NCBI GenBank assembly: GCA_029260015.1
Contig: JAJDEB010000032.1
Location: forward strand, 243,196-307,195
DNA length: 64,000 nt
Origin: Phycisphaerae bacterium
GTDB lineage: Bacteria > Planctomycetota > Phycisphaerae > UBA1845
Direction of reading: 5' to 3'
A program made the position numbers and the translations under genes. Below the pieces are notes generated by a model. The model saw nothing but the letters and a program-made list of their open reading frames with translations. It did no database searches and was not told the DNA's origin. How positions within the stretch are numbered: position 1 is the first letter of the stretch; every line of letters starts with the position of its first letter. This document shows positions 26,576 through 34,132 of this stretch, in pieces.

Positions 26576-27255
26576 TTCTTGCCTGCCGTCGCGCTTTCGC
26601 GCTTGGTAAATAGTGGAGCCCCGGTTCGTTCTTGCACATCTTTGAAATCGACGCTTGGGCTGAGTTCGACGACTTGAAAACCTTCGGGCGTGATATCGAT
26701 TACCGCAAGATTCGTGTAAATGCGATTGACCACGCCAAGCCCGGTAAGCGGGTAGGTGCAGGATTCGACCAGTTTGGGTTCGCCGTGCTTGGTCGTGTGC
26801 TGTGTGATGACGTAGATGGACTTGACGCCCGCGACGAGGTCCATCGCACCGCCGACGGCTGGTATCGCATCGGGCTCGCCAGTCGACCAGTTCGCAAGGT
26901 CGCCGTTCTGCGCGACCTGCAACGCACCGAGTACGCACAGGTCGATGTGTCCGCCGCGAATCATGACAAAACTGTCGGCGTGATGAAAGTAGGCTGCGCC
27001 CGGCATCGCCGTGACCTGGCGCTTGCCTGCATTGATTAGTTCGGGATCGCCTTGCCCCGCCACTGGTGAAGGGCCCATTCCGATCAGTCCGTTCTCGGTA
27101 TGGTAGATGAGCGTCTTGTCTTCTGGAACGAACTTGGCGACGAGTTCCGGAATACCGATGCCGAGGTTGACGTACGAGCCGTTGGGGATGTCTTGCGCGA
27201 GACGGGCGGCCATCTCTTCACGTGACCAGCCCGCCTTTGAATCTTTGCTTGTCAT
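26572..27255 (-). CDS. 3-oxoacid CoA-transferase, beta subunit
   Basis: 227 residues from ATG 27255, in an ATGA overlap with the alpha-subunit stop. The catalytic glutamate is Glu54 in YHTENGLIGMG, and GIGIPELVAKFVPED and GGHIDLCVLGALQV are typical of the beta chain of succinyl-CoA:3-oxoacid, acetate-type and 3-oxoadipate CoA-transferases. It should work with the alpha subunit to move CoA from succinyl-CoA or acetyl-CoA onto a 3-oxo acid. The upstream extension to 27312 is rejected because it is Arg/Ser-rich and inside the alpha gene. Confidence 0.92.
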   Translation of the reverse strand: MTSKDSKAGWSREEMAARLAQDIPNGSYVNLGIGIPELVAKFVPEDKTLIYHTENGLIGMGPSPVAGQGDPELINAGKRQVTAMPGAAYFHHADSFVMIRGGHIDLCVLGALQVAQNGDLANWSTGEPDAIPAVGGAMDLVAGVKSIYVITQHTTKHGEPKLVESCTYPLTGLGVVNRIYTNLAVIDITPEGFQVVELSPSVDFKDVQERTGAPLFTKRESATAGKK

Positions 27256-27962
27256 GGGTAGGAAACTCCGGCTGCGACGAGTTCGGATTCGTGGGCTGGT
27301 TGTGCGACGCAAACGACACGATCTACAAAGATGCCGGGCGTGACGATAGTTTCGGGGTCAATGTCGCCGGCATCCACGACATTCTGAACCTGAACGATCG
27401 TGGTGTTTGCCGCGGTCGCCATGATCGGGGCGAAGTTGCGGGCTGTCTTGTTATAGAGCAGGTTGCCATGGACGTCGGCGGTGCGTGCTTTGATGATGGT
27501 GAAGTCTGCACGCAGACCGCGCTCTAAGACGTACTTCTTGCCTTCGAATTCTCGCAGCTCTTTACCCTCAGCCAGTGGCGTACCCACAGCCGTCGCCGTG
27601 TAGAAAGCTGGCACACCCGCGCCACCACATCGGATGCGCTCTGCGAGAGTGCCCTGCGGGACGAGTTCGAGTTTGATGCTGCCGCTTCGGTAAAGCTCGG
27701 TGAAGACGGTCGAATTGGCTGTGCGCGGATACGAGCAGATCGCCTTGGACACACGCCCGGCTTTGATAAGCGCAGCGAGTCCGACCTCGCCCGAACCGGT
27801 GTTGTTGCTTATGATGGTCAGGTCGGATGCGCCTTGATCGATGAGCGCGTGGAGTAACTCGACCGGGCTACCTGCTTCCCCGAACCCCCCGATCATGATG
27901 GTCGCACCGTCGAAGATGTCGGCGACCGCTTCATGCGCGGTGTTCACACGCTTGTCGATCAT
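27252..27962 (-). CDS. 3-oxoacid CoA-transferase, alpha subunit
   Basis: 236 residues from ATG 27962 (overlapping the KamA stop as ATGA). Signatures of the alpha chain: GATIMIGGFGEAGSPVELLHAL, SDLTIISNNTGSGEVGLAALI, and the CoA-binding loop region PQGTLAERIRCGGAGVPAFYT. It pairs with the beta subunit gene immediately downstream. In Bacillus the homologous pair YodR/YodS lies next to KamA (YodO) and an aminotransferase (YodT), the same set as here. Acceptor acid is unknown. Confidence 0.92.
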   Translation of the reverse strand: MIDKRVNTAHEAVADIFDGATIMIGGFGEAGSPVELLHALIDQGASDLTIISNNTGSGEVGLAALIKAGRVSKAICSYPRTANSTVFTELYRSGSIKLELVPQGTLAERIRCGGAGVPAFYTATAVGTPLAEGKELREFEGKKYVLERGLRADFTIIKARTADVHGNLLYNKTARNFAPIMATAANTTIVQVQNVVDAGDIDPETIVTPGIFVDRVVCVAQPAHESELVAAGVSYP

Positions 27963-29425
27963 CCCCCACATCCTGGCTTGCTTGCGGTGGCGGAATCACA
28001 GACCGGTGCCTTTCCGGATTTCTTGACACGGTTGTAGTTGAACAAGCCGGCTTCATCGAAGAGGACGCGGTCTTCATAGTCGTCGAACCAGACGGCATTC
28101 GGGTTGCGACCGACGATACATACCTTGCCTTTATCCGGCGCGCCGCCAGCATTGCGAAGGATCTTGAAAATCACAACGCCGTTCTCAGATCCGGGAAGAC
28201 CGGGGATCGGTTCATTGGTGACAGCCGCCACTTCGGTCTTGCCCTTGTAGTGCGTAATGGAAAGTTTGGCATGGCATTCGACGCCGGACAGTCCCCTCTG
28301 CGAAGTGTTGAGGATGTTCCAGGCATCTTCGATGGGGATGTTGAATGCTTTGTACGCAACGATGTCGCGTCCGCAGAAGAAGTAATGGTTCTCGCCACCG
28401 GCGCGCTTGAATTCGCGCTGGAGAATGCGAAGTGCATCCGCGTCGTCGTTAATGCCCTTGATGATCGGGGCTTGGTTTTCAACGGTGAGCCACCCGCGCG
28501 AGACGAGCCCGCGCATCGCCTTGCCGGTTTCCGGGATCCACTGCTTGAAGCCCTTTTCGTCCTCGATGAAGTTGCCGTCGGCGTCCTTGGCGAGGATTTC
28601 GTCGGGGTGCTGGAAGTGCAGCATGAAGTGCATCCCGACCTGTGGGTACGTCTCGTGGAATCTGTCGAGCATTTCCAAAAGTGTGCGGTCGAAGCGTTGC
28701 GGGTAGAACGCCATCTCCTTGGTGCCGATGCGGATGGATTCGATGCCGGCTTCGGCGAGCGCGCCGAACCACGCGGCCAGCTTTGAATTGCTGAGAACCA
28801 TGGCATCACCGCCTGAAAGAAGTATCTCGCGGAGTTTTTCGCGACCGCTGTCGGGGTGGCGTCCGCCGTTGGCTTCGACTGCGGAGTTGTGTTCTTTGAT
28901 GTACGCGACGATTTCGGGGATCTGAGCCAGACCCTTCTTGGCAACGGTACCGTCCTGGCGCTCGATATCTTTTCGGGCGATGAGTTCTTCGCGGTAGCAA
29001 AAGCGGCAGTGTGCAGAACACGTCGAGATGACGTACATCAGGCCCATTTCGTACTTATGGAGCAACCCTTCAACCGGGGAGTAATCCATCTGATAGCCAG
29101 GGTCTTCGGAACCCTGAAGGTTGTCGGTTTCGTCCGGGCTGGCTTTGACGATTCGGCTGATTGCATCGGAGTTCTTCGCCAGCTCGTAATAGTGACGTGT
29201 AATCTTGACCGGCATGCGGTCCTCGACATCGCGATCTGTCCCTTTGAGGACGCGAAGGGAGACGACTTCATCGTTGGAGTAGAACTGCAGCATGTCCTCC
29301 GGCGCCTTCTCGTCGAAGAATGGCGAAAGTCCATTGATGATGTCGCGCTGGTATTTGGTGTCCTCGACAGTGTCGAGAAATGCCTGCTCGCGCGCGGTGG
29401 GGACGTGTTTTAGCTTTTGTATCAT
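27959..29425 (-). CDS. kamA: KamA-family radical SAM aminomutase
   Basis: 488 residues from ATG 29425, chosen for GGAG eight to nine bases upstream; a longer frame to 29515 lacks a site. Radical SAM cluster Cys136, Cys140, Cys143 in CSAHCRFCYREE. Family members interconvert alpha- and beta-amino acids (lysine or glutamate 2,3-aminomutase) using PLP. The PLP-lysine region, GGGGKTPV in clostridial LAM, reads HYKGKTEV here, with Lys396 aligning to the PLP lysine but the glycine run lost. The protein is ~70 residues longer than classic KamA, with extra sequence at both ends. It heads a four-gene operon with CoA-transferase and aminotransferase. Substrate (lysine, glutamate or other) is open. Confidence 0.88.
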   Translation of the reverse strand: MIQKLKHVPTAREQAFLDTVEDTKYQRDIINGLSPFFDEKAPEDMLQFYSNDEVVSLRVLKGTDRDVEDRMPVKITRHYYELAKNSDAISRIVKASPDETDNLQGSEDPGYQMDYSPVEGLLHKYEMGLMYVISTCSAHCRFCYREELIARKDIERQDGTVAKKGLAQIPEIVAYIKEHNSAVEANGGRHPDSGREKLREILLSGGDAMVLSNSKLAAWFGALAEAGIESIRIGTKEMAFYPQRFDRTLLEMLDRFHETYPQVGMHFMLHFQHPDEILAKDADGNFIEDEKGFKQWIPETGKAMRGLVSRGWLTVENQAPIIKGINDDADALRILQREFKRAGGENHYFFCGRDIVAYKAFNIPIEDAWNILNTSQRGLSGVECHAKLSITHYKGKTEVAAVTNEPIPGLPGSENGVVIFKILRNAGGAPDKGKVCIVGRNPNAVWFDDYEDRVLFDEAGLFNYNRVKKSGKAPVCDSATASKPGCGG

Positions 29426-29475
29426 GAAATGAACTCCGGGCCGGTACCAATTTGTTGTGGACCTCTCTGTAACAT

Positions 29476-29485
29476 AGTGTACACT
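29476..29485. promoter_or_regulatory. Palindrome in the kamA/rpiR divergent promoter region
   Basis: AGTGTACACT is a perfect 10-bp palindrome midway in the 101-base gap between kamA (leftward) and the RpiR-type regulator (rightward). Its position fits an operator for that regulator acting on both promoters. Confidence 0.4.
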
Positions 29486-29526
29486 TTCAATGCCGAAATG
29501 CAACGAAATGACCAAAGGAGTTTTGT

Positions 29527-30366
29527 TTGTCGATTCAGGATCTCATCGCATCTGCAGGCGACCGCCTCACCCCCACTGAACGGCGGATTGCCGAGGCGGT
29601 TGTGCAAAACCCGACCTTGCTAGCGTTTGGGACCGTTTCAGATTTAGCCGACCATGTGGGCACAAGCCGACCTTCGATCGTTCGGTTTGCGACGAAGCTG
29701 GGATTCAAAGGATATTCGGACCTTCAGGCTCAAGAGCGGGATCAGGTTTCGAATCAACTTTCCAGACCGAGCCAACGTATCCGGCAACACCAGGAAGCCG
29801 GACCACTTCGTCGCTCGATACACGAGGCCATCGAAAGCGTGTTCGACTCGCTCAACGATAAACGGCTAGACGCATTGGTTCAGCCGATGGTCGAGGCGGA
29901 TCGTGTGTGGGTCATTTCCGGAGAGACATCGCTCGCCGGGGCGCACAAATTGTACACCGGACTCTCCATGCTCCGTTCAGATGTTCGGCTGGTGACAGAA
30001 CACGAAATGGGAAGGGACTTAGCCGGCGCAGGTGCCGGTGAAGCGGCGGTCGTGATTGATTTCAGTCGCTACCGGCGTCATTCGATCACTGCTGCCCGTG
30101 CGCTGGCGGATGTTGGCGTCACCATCCTGGCGATAACCGACGGGCCACTGTCACCGCTAGCGCAAATTTCGCACGCCTGGGGACACCTGAAGATACCGGC
30201 AGTAGGACCATTCGATAGTTCAGTACCCGCAGTAGTAGCCGCCGAATTGATAGTAGCCCGCGCCGCAGTGCTCCTAGGCGATGATGCCCGAAAGCGGATA
30301 GATCGTCTGGAATCTATCTGGCAGGCGACGGGAACGTTCATCAACGACGCAACCTGCCACCTATAA
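29527..30366 (+). CDS. MurR/RpiR-family transcriptional regulator
   Basis: 279 residues from TTG 29527, preceded by AAAGGAG. The N-terminal RpiR helix-turn-helix spans ~1-77 (LTPTERRIAEAVVQNPTLLAFGTVSDLADHVGTSRPSIVRFATKLGF, with the typical ERRIA start), and a SIS sugar-phosphate-binding domain covers ~125-260 (VWVISGETSLAGAHKLYTGLSML...). It is divergent from the KamA operon, so it probably regulates it. SIS domains normally bind phosphosugars; the ligand here may differ. Family is clear, target is inferred from position. Confidence 0.9.
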   Translation: MSIQDLIASAGDRLTPTERRIAEAVVQNPTLLAFGTVSDLADHVGTSRPSIVRFATKLGFKGYSDLQAQERDQVSNQLSRPSQRIRQHQEAGPLRRSIHEAIESVFDSLNDKRLDALVQPMVEADRVWVISGETSLAGAHKLYTGLSMLRSDVRLVTEHEMGRDLAGAGAGEAAVVIDFSRYRRHSITAARALADVGVTILAITDGPLSPLAQISHAWGHLKIPAVGPFDSSVPAVVAAELIVARAAVLLGDDARKRIDRLESIWQATGTFINDATCHL

Positions 30367-30570
30367 TCCGCTCAACACATTTGAAAAGATGTGTGACTGC
30401 TAGGGTTACTCGAAACACCATCGTGAATTCTTCGTTGGTTCCAAAGGGGGGCAAGGGAATGCGGCGGCTACTTGAGAGGACGAGATGATGCGAATCGATT
30501 GCGCCCGTGACATGCAAGCGTCCCACGGAGGAATCCACATGATGATCAGTCGCCAGTTGCTAACGCCTTC

Positions 30571-31290
30571 TCAAATCATCGTGCCACATTCCGAGCAACG
30601 ATCACCCGGCGTGCCTCGCAGGTCGTATCCGCATGTTGTGCAATGATGTCCATGTGCGTTTAGTTTCTTGTGGGTGGTGTATTCAGCTAGCTTCCAGACG
30701 ACAATGAATGCAATACCTAAGATGGAGAAGGCGATTATTCCTTGTGCATATTTCGCAATCTCGACAATCCACGTTCCAGTTGCAGCCCGCGATGCGCTGG
30801 GTGTCAGGTTTTTTTGTAGCGACGTCGAGACGATCTTCACATGGTAGTTGGGCTTAAGCGTCGCCAGCATCTCATTGGCCATGTCTCGTGCTTCAAGTGT
30901 ATTGGAATGATGGATTTCTACGACCGGATTGACGGACAAATTGACGACGTAACAAACGCGGCCTCCGTGGCTCCGAACCACATTTTTTCGTGTTGGGTCG
31001 TAACTCTCATGGCTCGCATCCCAAACACGTAAAGCCAGATGCCCTTCACCTCCGGCGTTTGAATAGAATCCAAAAGCAGAACCTCCGAATTTGACGAGCT
31101 TTTCGCCTTTCGCAGGACCAGGAGCCTTGAAACCAGCACTTTGAGACTGCAAGAAGTTGCACGCAGCGGTCGAGGCTGCACGGGTCTTTTGTCTTAAGGA
31201 GTGCGTTGCCACGATCGCATATGCCATGAATGCGATCAACACGATCAGCAAGGTGACCGTTATTTTGCGTTTTCGATCCCGCTTAAACAT
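30571..31290 (-). CDS. Two-TM membrane protein with C-terminal CxxCGYDLRG zinc ribbon
   Basis: 239 residues. A membrane helix near the N-terminus (VTLLIVLIAFMAYAIVAT), a soluble ~140-residue region, a second helix (GIIAFSILGIAFIVVW) and a C-terminal ribbon CTTCGYDLRGTPGDRCSECGTMI. The CGYDLRG ribbon is a recurrent tail of planctomycete proteins and the best taxonomic clue in this region. The gene stands alone, convergent with the RpiR regulator across ~200 bases without features. Function unknown; zinc binding by four Cys is inferred. Confidence 0.75.
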   Translation of the reverse strand: MFKRDRKRKITVTLLIVLIAFMAYAIVATHSLRQKTRAASTAACNFLQSQSAGFKAPGPAKGEKLVKFGGSAFGFYSNAGGEGHLALRVWDASHESYDPTRKNVVRSHGGRVCYVVNLSVNPVVEIHHSNTLEARDMANEMLATLKPNYHVKIVSTSLQKNLTPSASRAATGTWIVEIAKYAQGIIAFSILGIAFIVVWKLAEYTTHKKLNAHGHHCTTCGYDLRGTPGDRCSECGTMI

Positions 31291-31387
31291 TCAAAGTTCG
31301 TTCCCATGCGAATGAATTTACACGCGGTGTATCTCTCAACAGATGGCTCGATCGAGGACATTGTTGCGGAAGGTATTGGTCAAGAAA

Positions 31388-31460
31388 TAGGGCAGGGTGG
31401 AATCGAACCACCGACTTGGTGCTTATAAGACACCCGCTCTCACCACTGAGCTACTGCCCC
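31388..31460 (-). tRNA. tRNA-Ile (anticodon UAU)
   Basis: Full cloverleaf on the minus strand: acceptor GGGGCAG/CTGCCCT, D arm GCTC-AGTGGTGA-GAGC, anticodon stem GGTGT/GCACC with loop CTTATAA (anticodon TAT), T arm GGTGG-TTCGATT-CCACC, discriminator A, CCA not encoded. Bacteria usually read AUA with a lysidine-modified CAU tRNA, so a UAU tRNA-Ile is uncommon. Confidence 0.9.
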
Positions 31461-31653
31461 CATGCGTGGCTTTCGAGACTCGCGGCAGTGCATATTCGAA
31501 TGCCGGGTGTCTCTGCATGAGGGCTTAATTGAGATCGTTGTGAATTTGGTGACATGGCTTTGATTGTTGTCGCCGCAGATCGGGCAGTCAATGATGAACG
31601 GGATATCAATAAGAAAAGCCGCATTTCCGAGGTGGAAACACGGCTGCGATCAA

Positions 31654-31725
31654 AGCGGGTGATGAGATTCGAACTCACGACATTCACGTTGGCAACGTGA
31701 CGCTCTACCACTGAGCTACACCCGC
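31654..31725 (-). tRNA. tRNA-Gly (anticodon GCC)
   Basis: Cloverleaf on the minus strand: acceptor GCGGGTG/CACCCGC, D arm GCTC/GAGC, anticodon stem TCACG/CGTGA with loop TTGCCAA, T arm GTGAG-TTCGAAT-CTCAT. CCA is not encoded. Normal tRNA-Gly. Confidence 0.95.
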
Positions 31726-31818
31726 GTTGGGCCTATTGTTATACCGATTCTTGGGCGGCTGACAAGTCTTGCGGCGGGTGGCTTGCGTTGGCCGCGCCGA
31801 GGCTGAAATGAAGGCGAT

Positions 31819-32364
31819 TCAGTAGATCAGATCACCTGGGTCGCCGTCGGTCCGCTGATTGTCCAGACTGTGCCTGACAATGCCGAGCCCGCAGGCGCAG
31901 GTTTCAAAATCCTCGCTTAATCGCCGCAATAGCCGTGACGGTGGATCGACGTCGGGCGGTGTCAGTTCCGATGCGATCGCGTATGACCGCTTGCCAAAGG
32001 TCACATAATCGCTGACTCGGTCTTTCCACGTTGCGGTGGTCGATCGACGTACACCCTCCGGATAGACACCCGTCCAGAACAGCGTGTAGTCGCCGATGCG
32101 GCGATGGACGTAGGGGTCTTTGGTGGCGTCGGCGACGGAGGCATCGCTTTCGAATGACGCGATCAATTCTGCTATCTCGGTGACGGGTCTGCCGGCGGCT
32201 TCGCGGGCGATCACCATCTCGTCGATGTGCACGAAATCCACGAGCAGGTCCGACACATAGTCGGCCAACGCCGGGTCGCAGATTCCCAATTCGGTCTGGA
32301 AAGCGTGTTCCACGAGACCGGTGAACAACCGTTTCAGTGGATGATTGTCGCGTAACGGAAGCAT
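31819..32364 (-). CDS. Hypothetical soluble protein
   Basis: 181 residues from ATG 32364, which has a strong GGAGGTGAGG site; a longer frame to 32481 has none. The translation is helical and mixed-charge (LKRLFTGLVEHAFQTELGICDPALADYVSDLLVDFVHIDEM), with a Cys-Ala-Cys pair late (FETCACGLGIVRHS). No signal peptide or membrane helix. I do not recognise a family. The gene follows two tRNA genes on the same strand. The good ribosome site and composition make it a likely real gene. Confidence 0.7.
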   Translation of the reverse strand: MLPLRDNHPLKRLFTGLVEHAFQTELGICDPALADYVSDLLVDFVHIDEMVIAREAAGRPVTEIAELIASFESDASVADATKDPYVHRRIGDYTLFWTGVYPEGVRRSTTATWKDRVSDYVTFGKRSYAIASELTPPDVDPPSRLLRRLSEDFETCACGLGIVRHSLDNQRTDGDPGDLIY

Positions 32365-32670
32365 GGCCTCACCTCCAGTTGCACCATTTGCCGCCCACCT
32401 TAAACGGTGGGTTCCCTCAAACATCGGCAGCGAATACCGAAATAGACTTCGGCGAGAATCGAATCGCCGCATCAGCGTCAAATAATCATTCGCTGCAACT
32501 TAATTCTATGTTCCCAAACTGCGGCGAAGCAAATGGTAATTCACCGCAATGCGGGGGCAGTTTTTCAGATTCACGTCCGATATCTTTCGCAAACGCTTGG
32601 TGCGCGCCCTATCGGACGTTGTGAATCTGCGTGTTATTCAAATGTGTTGGGGGGATGGGTTGGCGCGCCG
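32365..32670. other. Intergenic region with a hairpin-tail element (copy 1)
   Basis: Contains CCGC-aat-GCGG followed by GGGCAGTTTTTCA at ~32545-32567. The 16-base tail CGGGGGCAGTTTTTCA recurs exactly at 33877-33892 after another hairpin. The pair flanks the gene 32671-33744. No protein gene is evident in these 306 bases. Confidence 0.4.
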
Positions 32671-33744
32671 TTAACCGTCAGCTTCAGGCAATTCCTTTTC
32701 AGGGCCCGCGGACTTTGGCATCTCAGGCTTCGCACTGCCATTGCTCGCGGTTTTTTCCGGGCGCGGGGGGCTGGAGTCTGGCGCATCGCCAGCGCGTTTT
32801 CGTTGAGCGCTGGTCGGGATTTTGGCCAGGCGATCTTTCAACTCTTCAAACAGGTCGTCAACCGGTTTGCGCAGCTTCTGCAGCACCTGCGTCCAGACCT
32901 TTTCTTTGGTCTTGGTGATGGTTGGCGATTGTTTGGAATCGCGCACGTCTTTTAAACGCTTCTTGGCCTCTGCAAAATCGCGATCTTTTGACAATCGATA
33001 CGCCGACGCACGGGTCTTGCATTCACGTAGAATCGAACGGGCAGATTCGCTTTGAGCTTCATCCAACTGATATCGTTTGATAAACGTCTGCACGTACGTA
33101 TCCCACATGTCTTCCTGAGGACGATTGCGCCCAGTTCGCGCATCATCCGATAGCTCTGGCTTGAAGCTCTTGGGAGGCGCTTTGGCAACGCGTGGGGCTT
33201 TTTCTTGATGATCATTCGGCGCGGGAAAAATACCGGGATTGCGGGCTTTACCTTCGCGCATCGCGGTGAAGTTTTCGTCCATCTTCGAGAACGTTTGCTC
33301 CATGTCGTTCAAGTCCCAATCATGGAGTGTCTTTTGTTCTTCGTTGAGAATGCTGTCCCAATCCTCGTTGCAGCGCAGGATGGTTTCGCGAATGTCTTCG
33401 AGCAGCGGCTGGGCGTTCTCCCCAATGCGACGGGCAATTTCGCCTTCGGGCGCTTCGCCTTTGATCTGATATCGCCCCAAGTCGCGGACGAGCGGCCAGA
33501 TGTTATCGTGTTCACCGAGGAAGTTGGTCACCTCTTTAACCAACATCTTTTTGGTGATTTCTTTTTGGTTGGCATTAAGGTTGTACCGTCGCGAGATATT
33601 GTCGACGGCTTGCTCCATCATGGAATCTACGTTCCACAACCCCTTGAATTCTTGCTCAGCTTCTTTGGGGTCTTCAGCCCGAACGGTGATGGGCAAGCAA
33701 AGTATGACGGCCAACGCCAGTTGGATGGATTTTCTTGTTTTCAT
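32671..33744 (-). CDS. Secreted hypothetical protein with two helical repeats
   Basis: 357 residues from ATG 33744, chosen because it gives a clean signal peptide (MKTRKSIQLALAVILCLPITVRA, cleavage expected before EDPKEAE). Two similar helical segments, YNLNANQKEITKKMLVKEV and YQLDEAQSESARSILRECK, resemble the Q-rich helices of LTXXQ/CpxP-type periplasmic proteins. The end is low-complexity (Pro, Glu, Lys, Ser). It is probably periplasmic. No catalytic motif is visible and no neighbour suggests a pathway. I do not recognise a specific family. Confidence 0.75.
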   Translation of the reverse strand: MKTRKSIQLALAVILCLPITVRAEDPKEAEQEFKGLWNVDSMMEQAVDNISRRYNLNANQKEITKKMLVKEVTNFLGEHDNIWPLVRDLGRYQIKGEAPEGEIARRIGENAQPLLEDIRETILRCNEDWDSILNEEQKTLHDWDLNDMEQTFSKMDENFTAMREGKARNPGIFPAPNDHQEKAPRVAKAPPKSFKPELSDDARTGRNRPQEDMWDTYVQTFIKRYQLDEAQSESARSILRECKTRASAYRLSKDRDFAEAKKRLKDVRDSKQSPTITKTKEKVWTQVLQKLRKPVDDLFEELKDRLAKIPTSAQRKRAGDAPDSSPPRPEKTASNGSAKPEMPKSAGPEKELPEADG

Positions 33745-33862
33745 GTTCCGCAATCGCCAATTCTGAAAAAAGATAGCATTCATCTCCCCGGGACTTGAAT
33801 CCCCGATGGATCAATCAAGGGCCCGGCGACGCTCCGATCGCCAACGTAGCCCGATAACTCTA

Positions 33863-33892
33863 CCCGAAAACCATTTCGGGGGCAGTTTTTCA
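33863..33892 (+). terminator. Terminator-like hairpin with conserved tail (copy 2)
   Basis: Perfect stem CCCGAAA-acca-TTTCGGG followed by GGCAGTTTTTCA. It has the shape of a Rho-independent terminator read on the plus strand, yet no plus-strand gene precedes it. The shared tail with 32552-32567 suggests a repeated element rather than a simple terminator. Confidence 0.35.
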
Positions 33893-34093
33893 CTGCTCTC
33901 TGACCATTATATTGCGATTGTTCTGTCCTGGTTGCAATCTTTCAGACGATCCTCGCAGGAATTTGCACCTTTGCCATCGGTTCGGAGATGTGAATTCTTT
34001 GATGGGATGGAAATCTGGTGCATATTCGCAAGATAGCGGGTTTATACCGGTCTTCGATTGATCGAAAATGAGGGGGTAGGAATCGGCGACCGA

Positions 34094-34131
34094 GTGACTG
34101 AGTGACGCCGGGGTGACTGAGTGACGCCGGG
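34094..34131. repeat. 19-bp tandem duplication at the TPR gene stop
   Basis: GTGACTGAGTGACGCCGGG occurs twice without a gap and ends one base before the stop codon of the minus-strand TPR gene (34133-34135). It lies outside the coding sequence. Confidence 0.8.
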
Positions 34132-34132
34132 G

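Larger units (their letters stand above)
33745..34132. other. Intergenic region between two minus-strand genes
   Basis: 388 bases holding a hairpin-tail element (33863-33892) and a 19-bp tandem duplication at its right edge (34094-34131). No gene is seen. The promoter of the signal-peptide protein at 33744 should be here but no clear -35/-10 pair stands out. Confidence 0.4.

Noticed and set aside
25247..26938. Longer version of the aminotransferase gene starting at 26938
   Set aside because: The added N-terminus is Arg-rich and is a shadow of CoA-transferase B; ATG 26575 overlaps the previous stop and fits the family.
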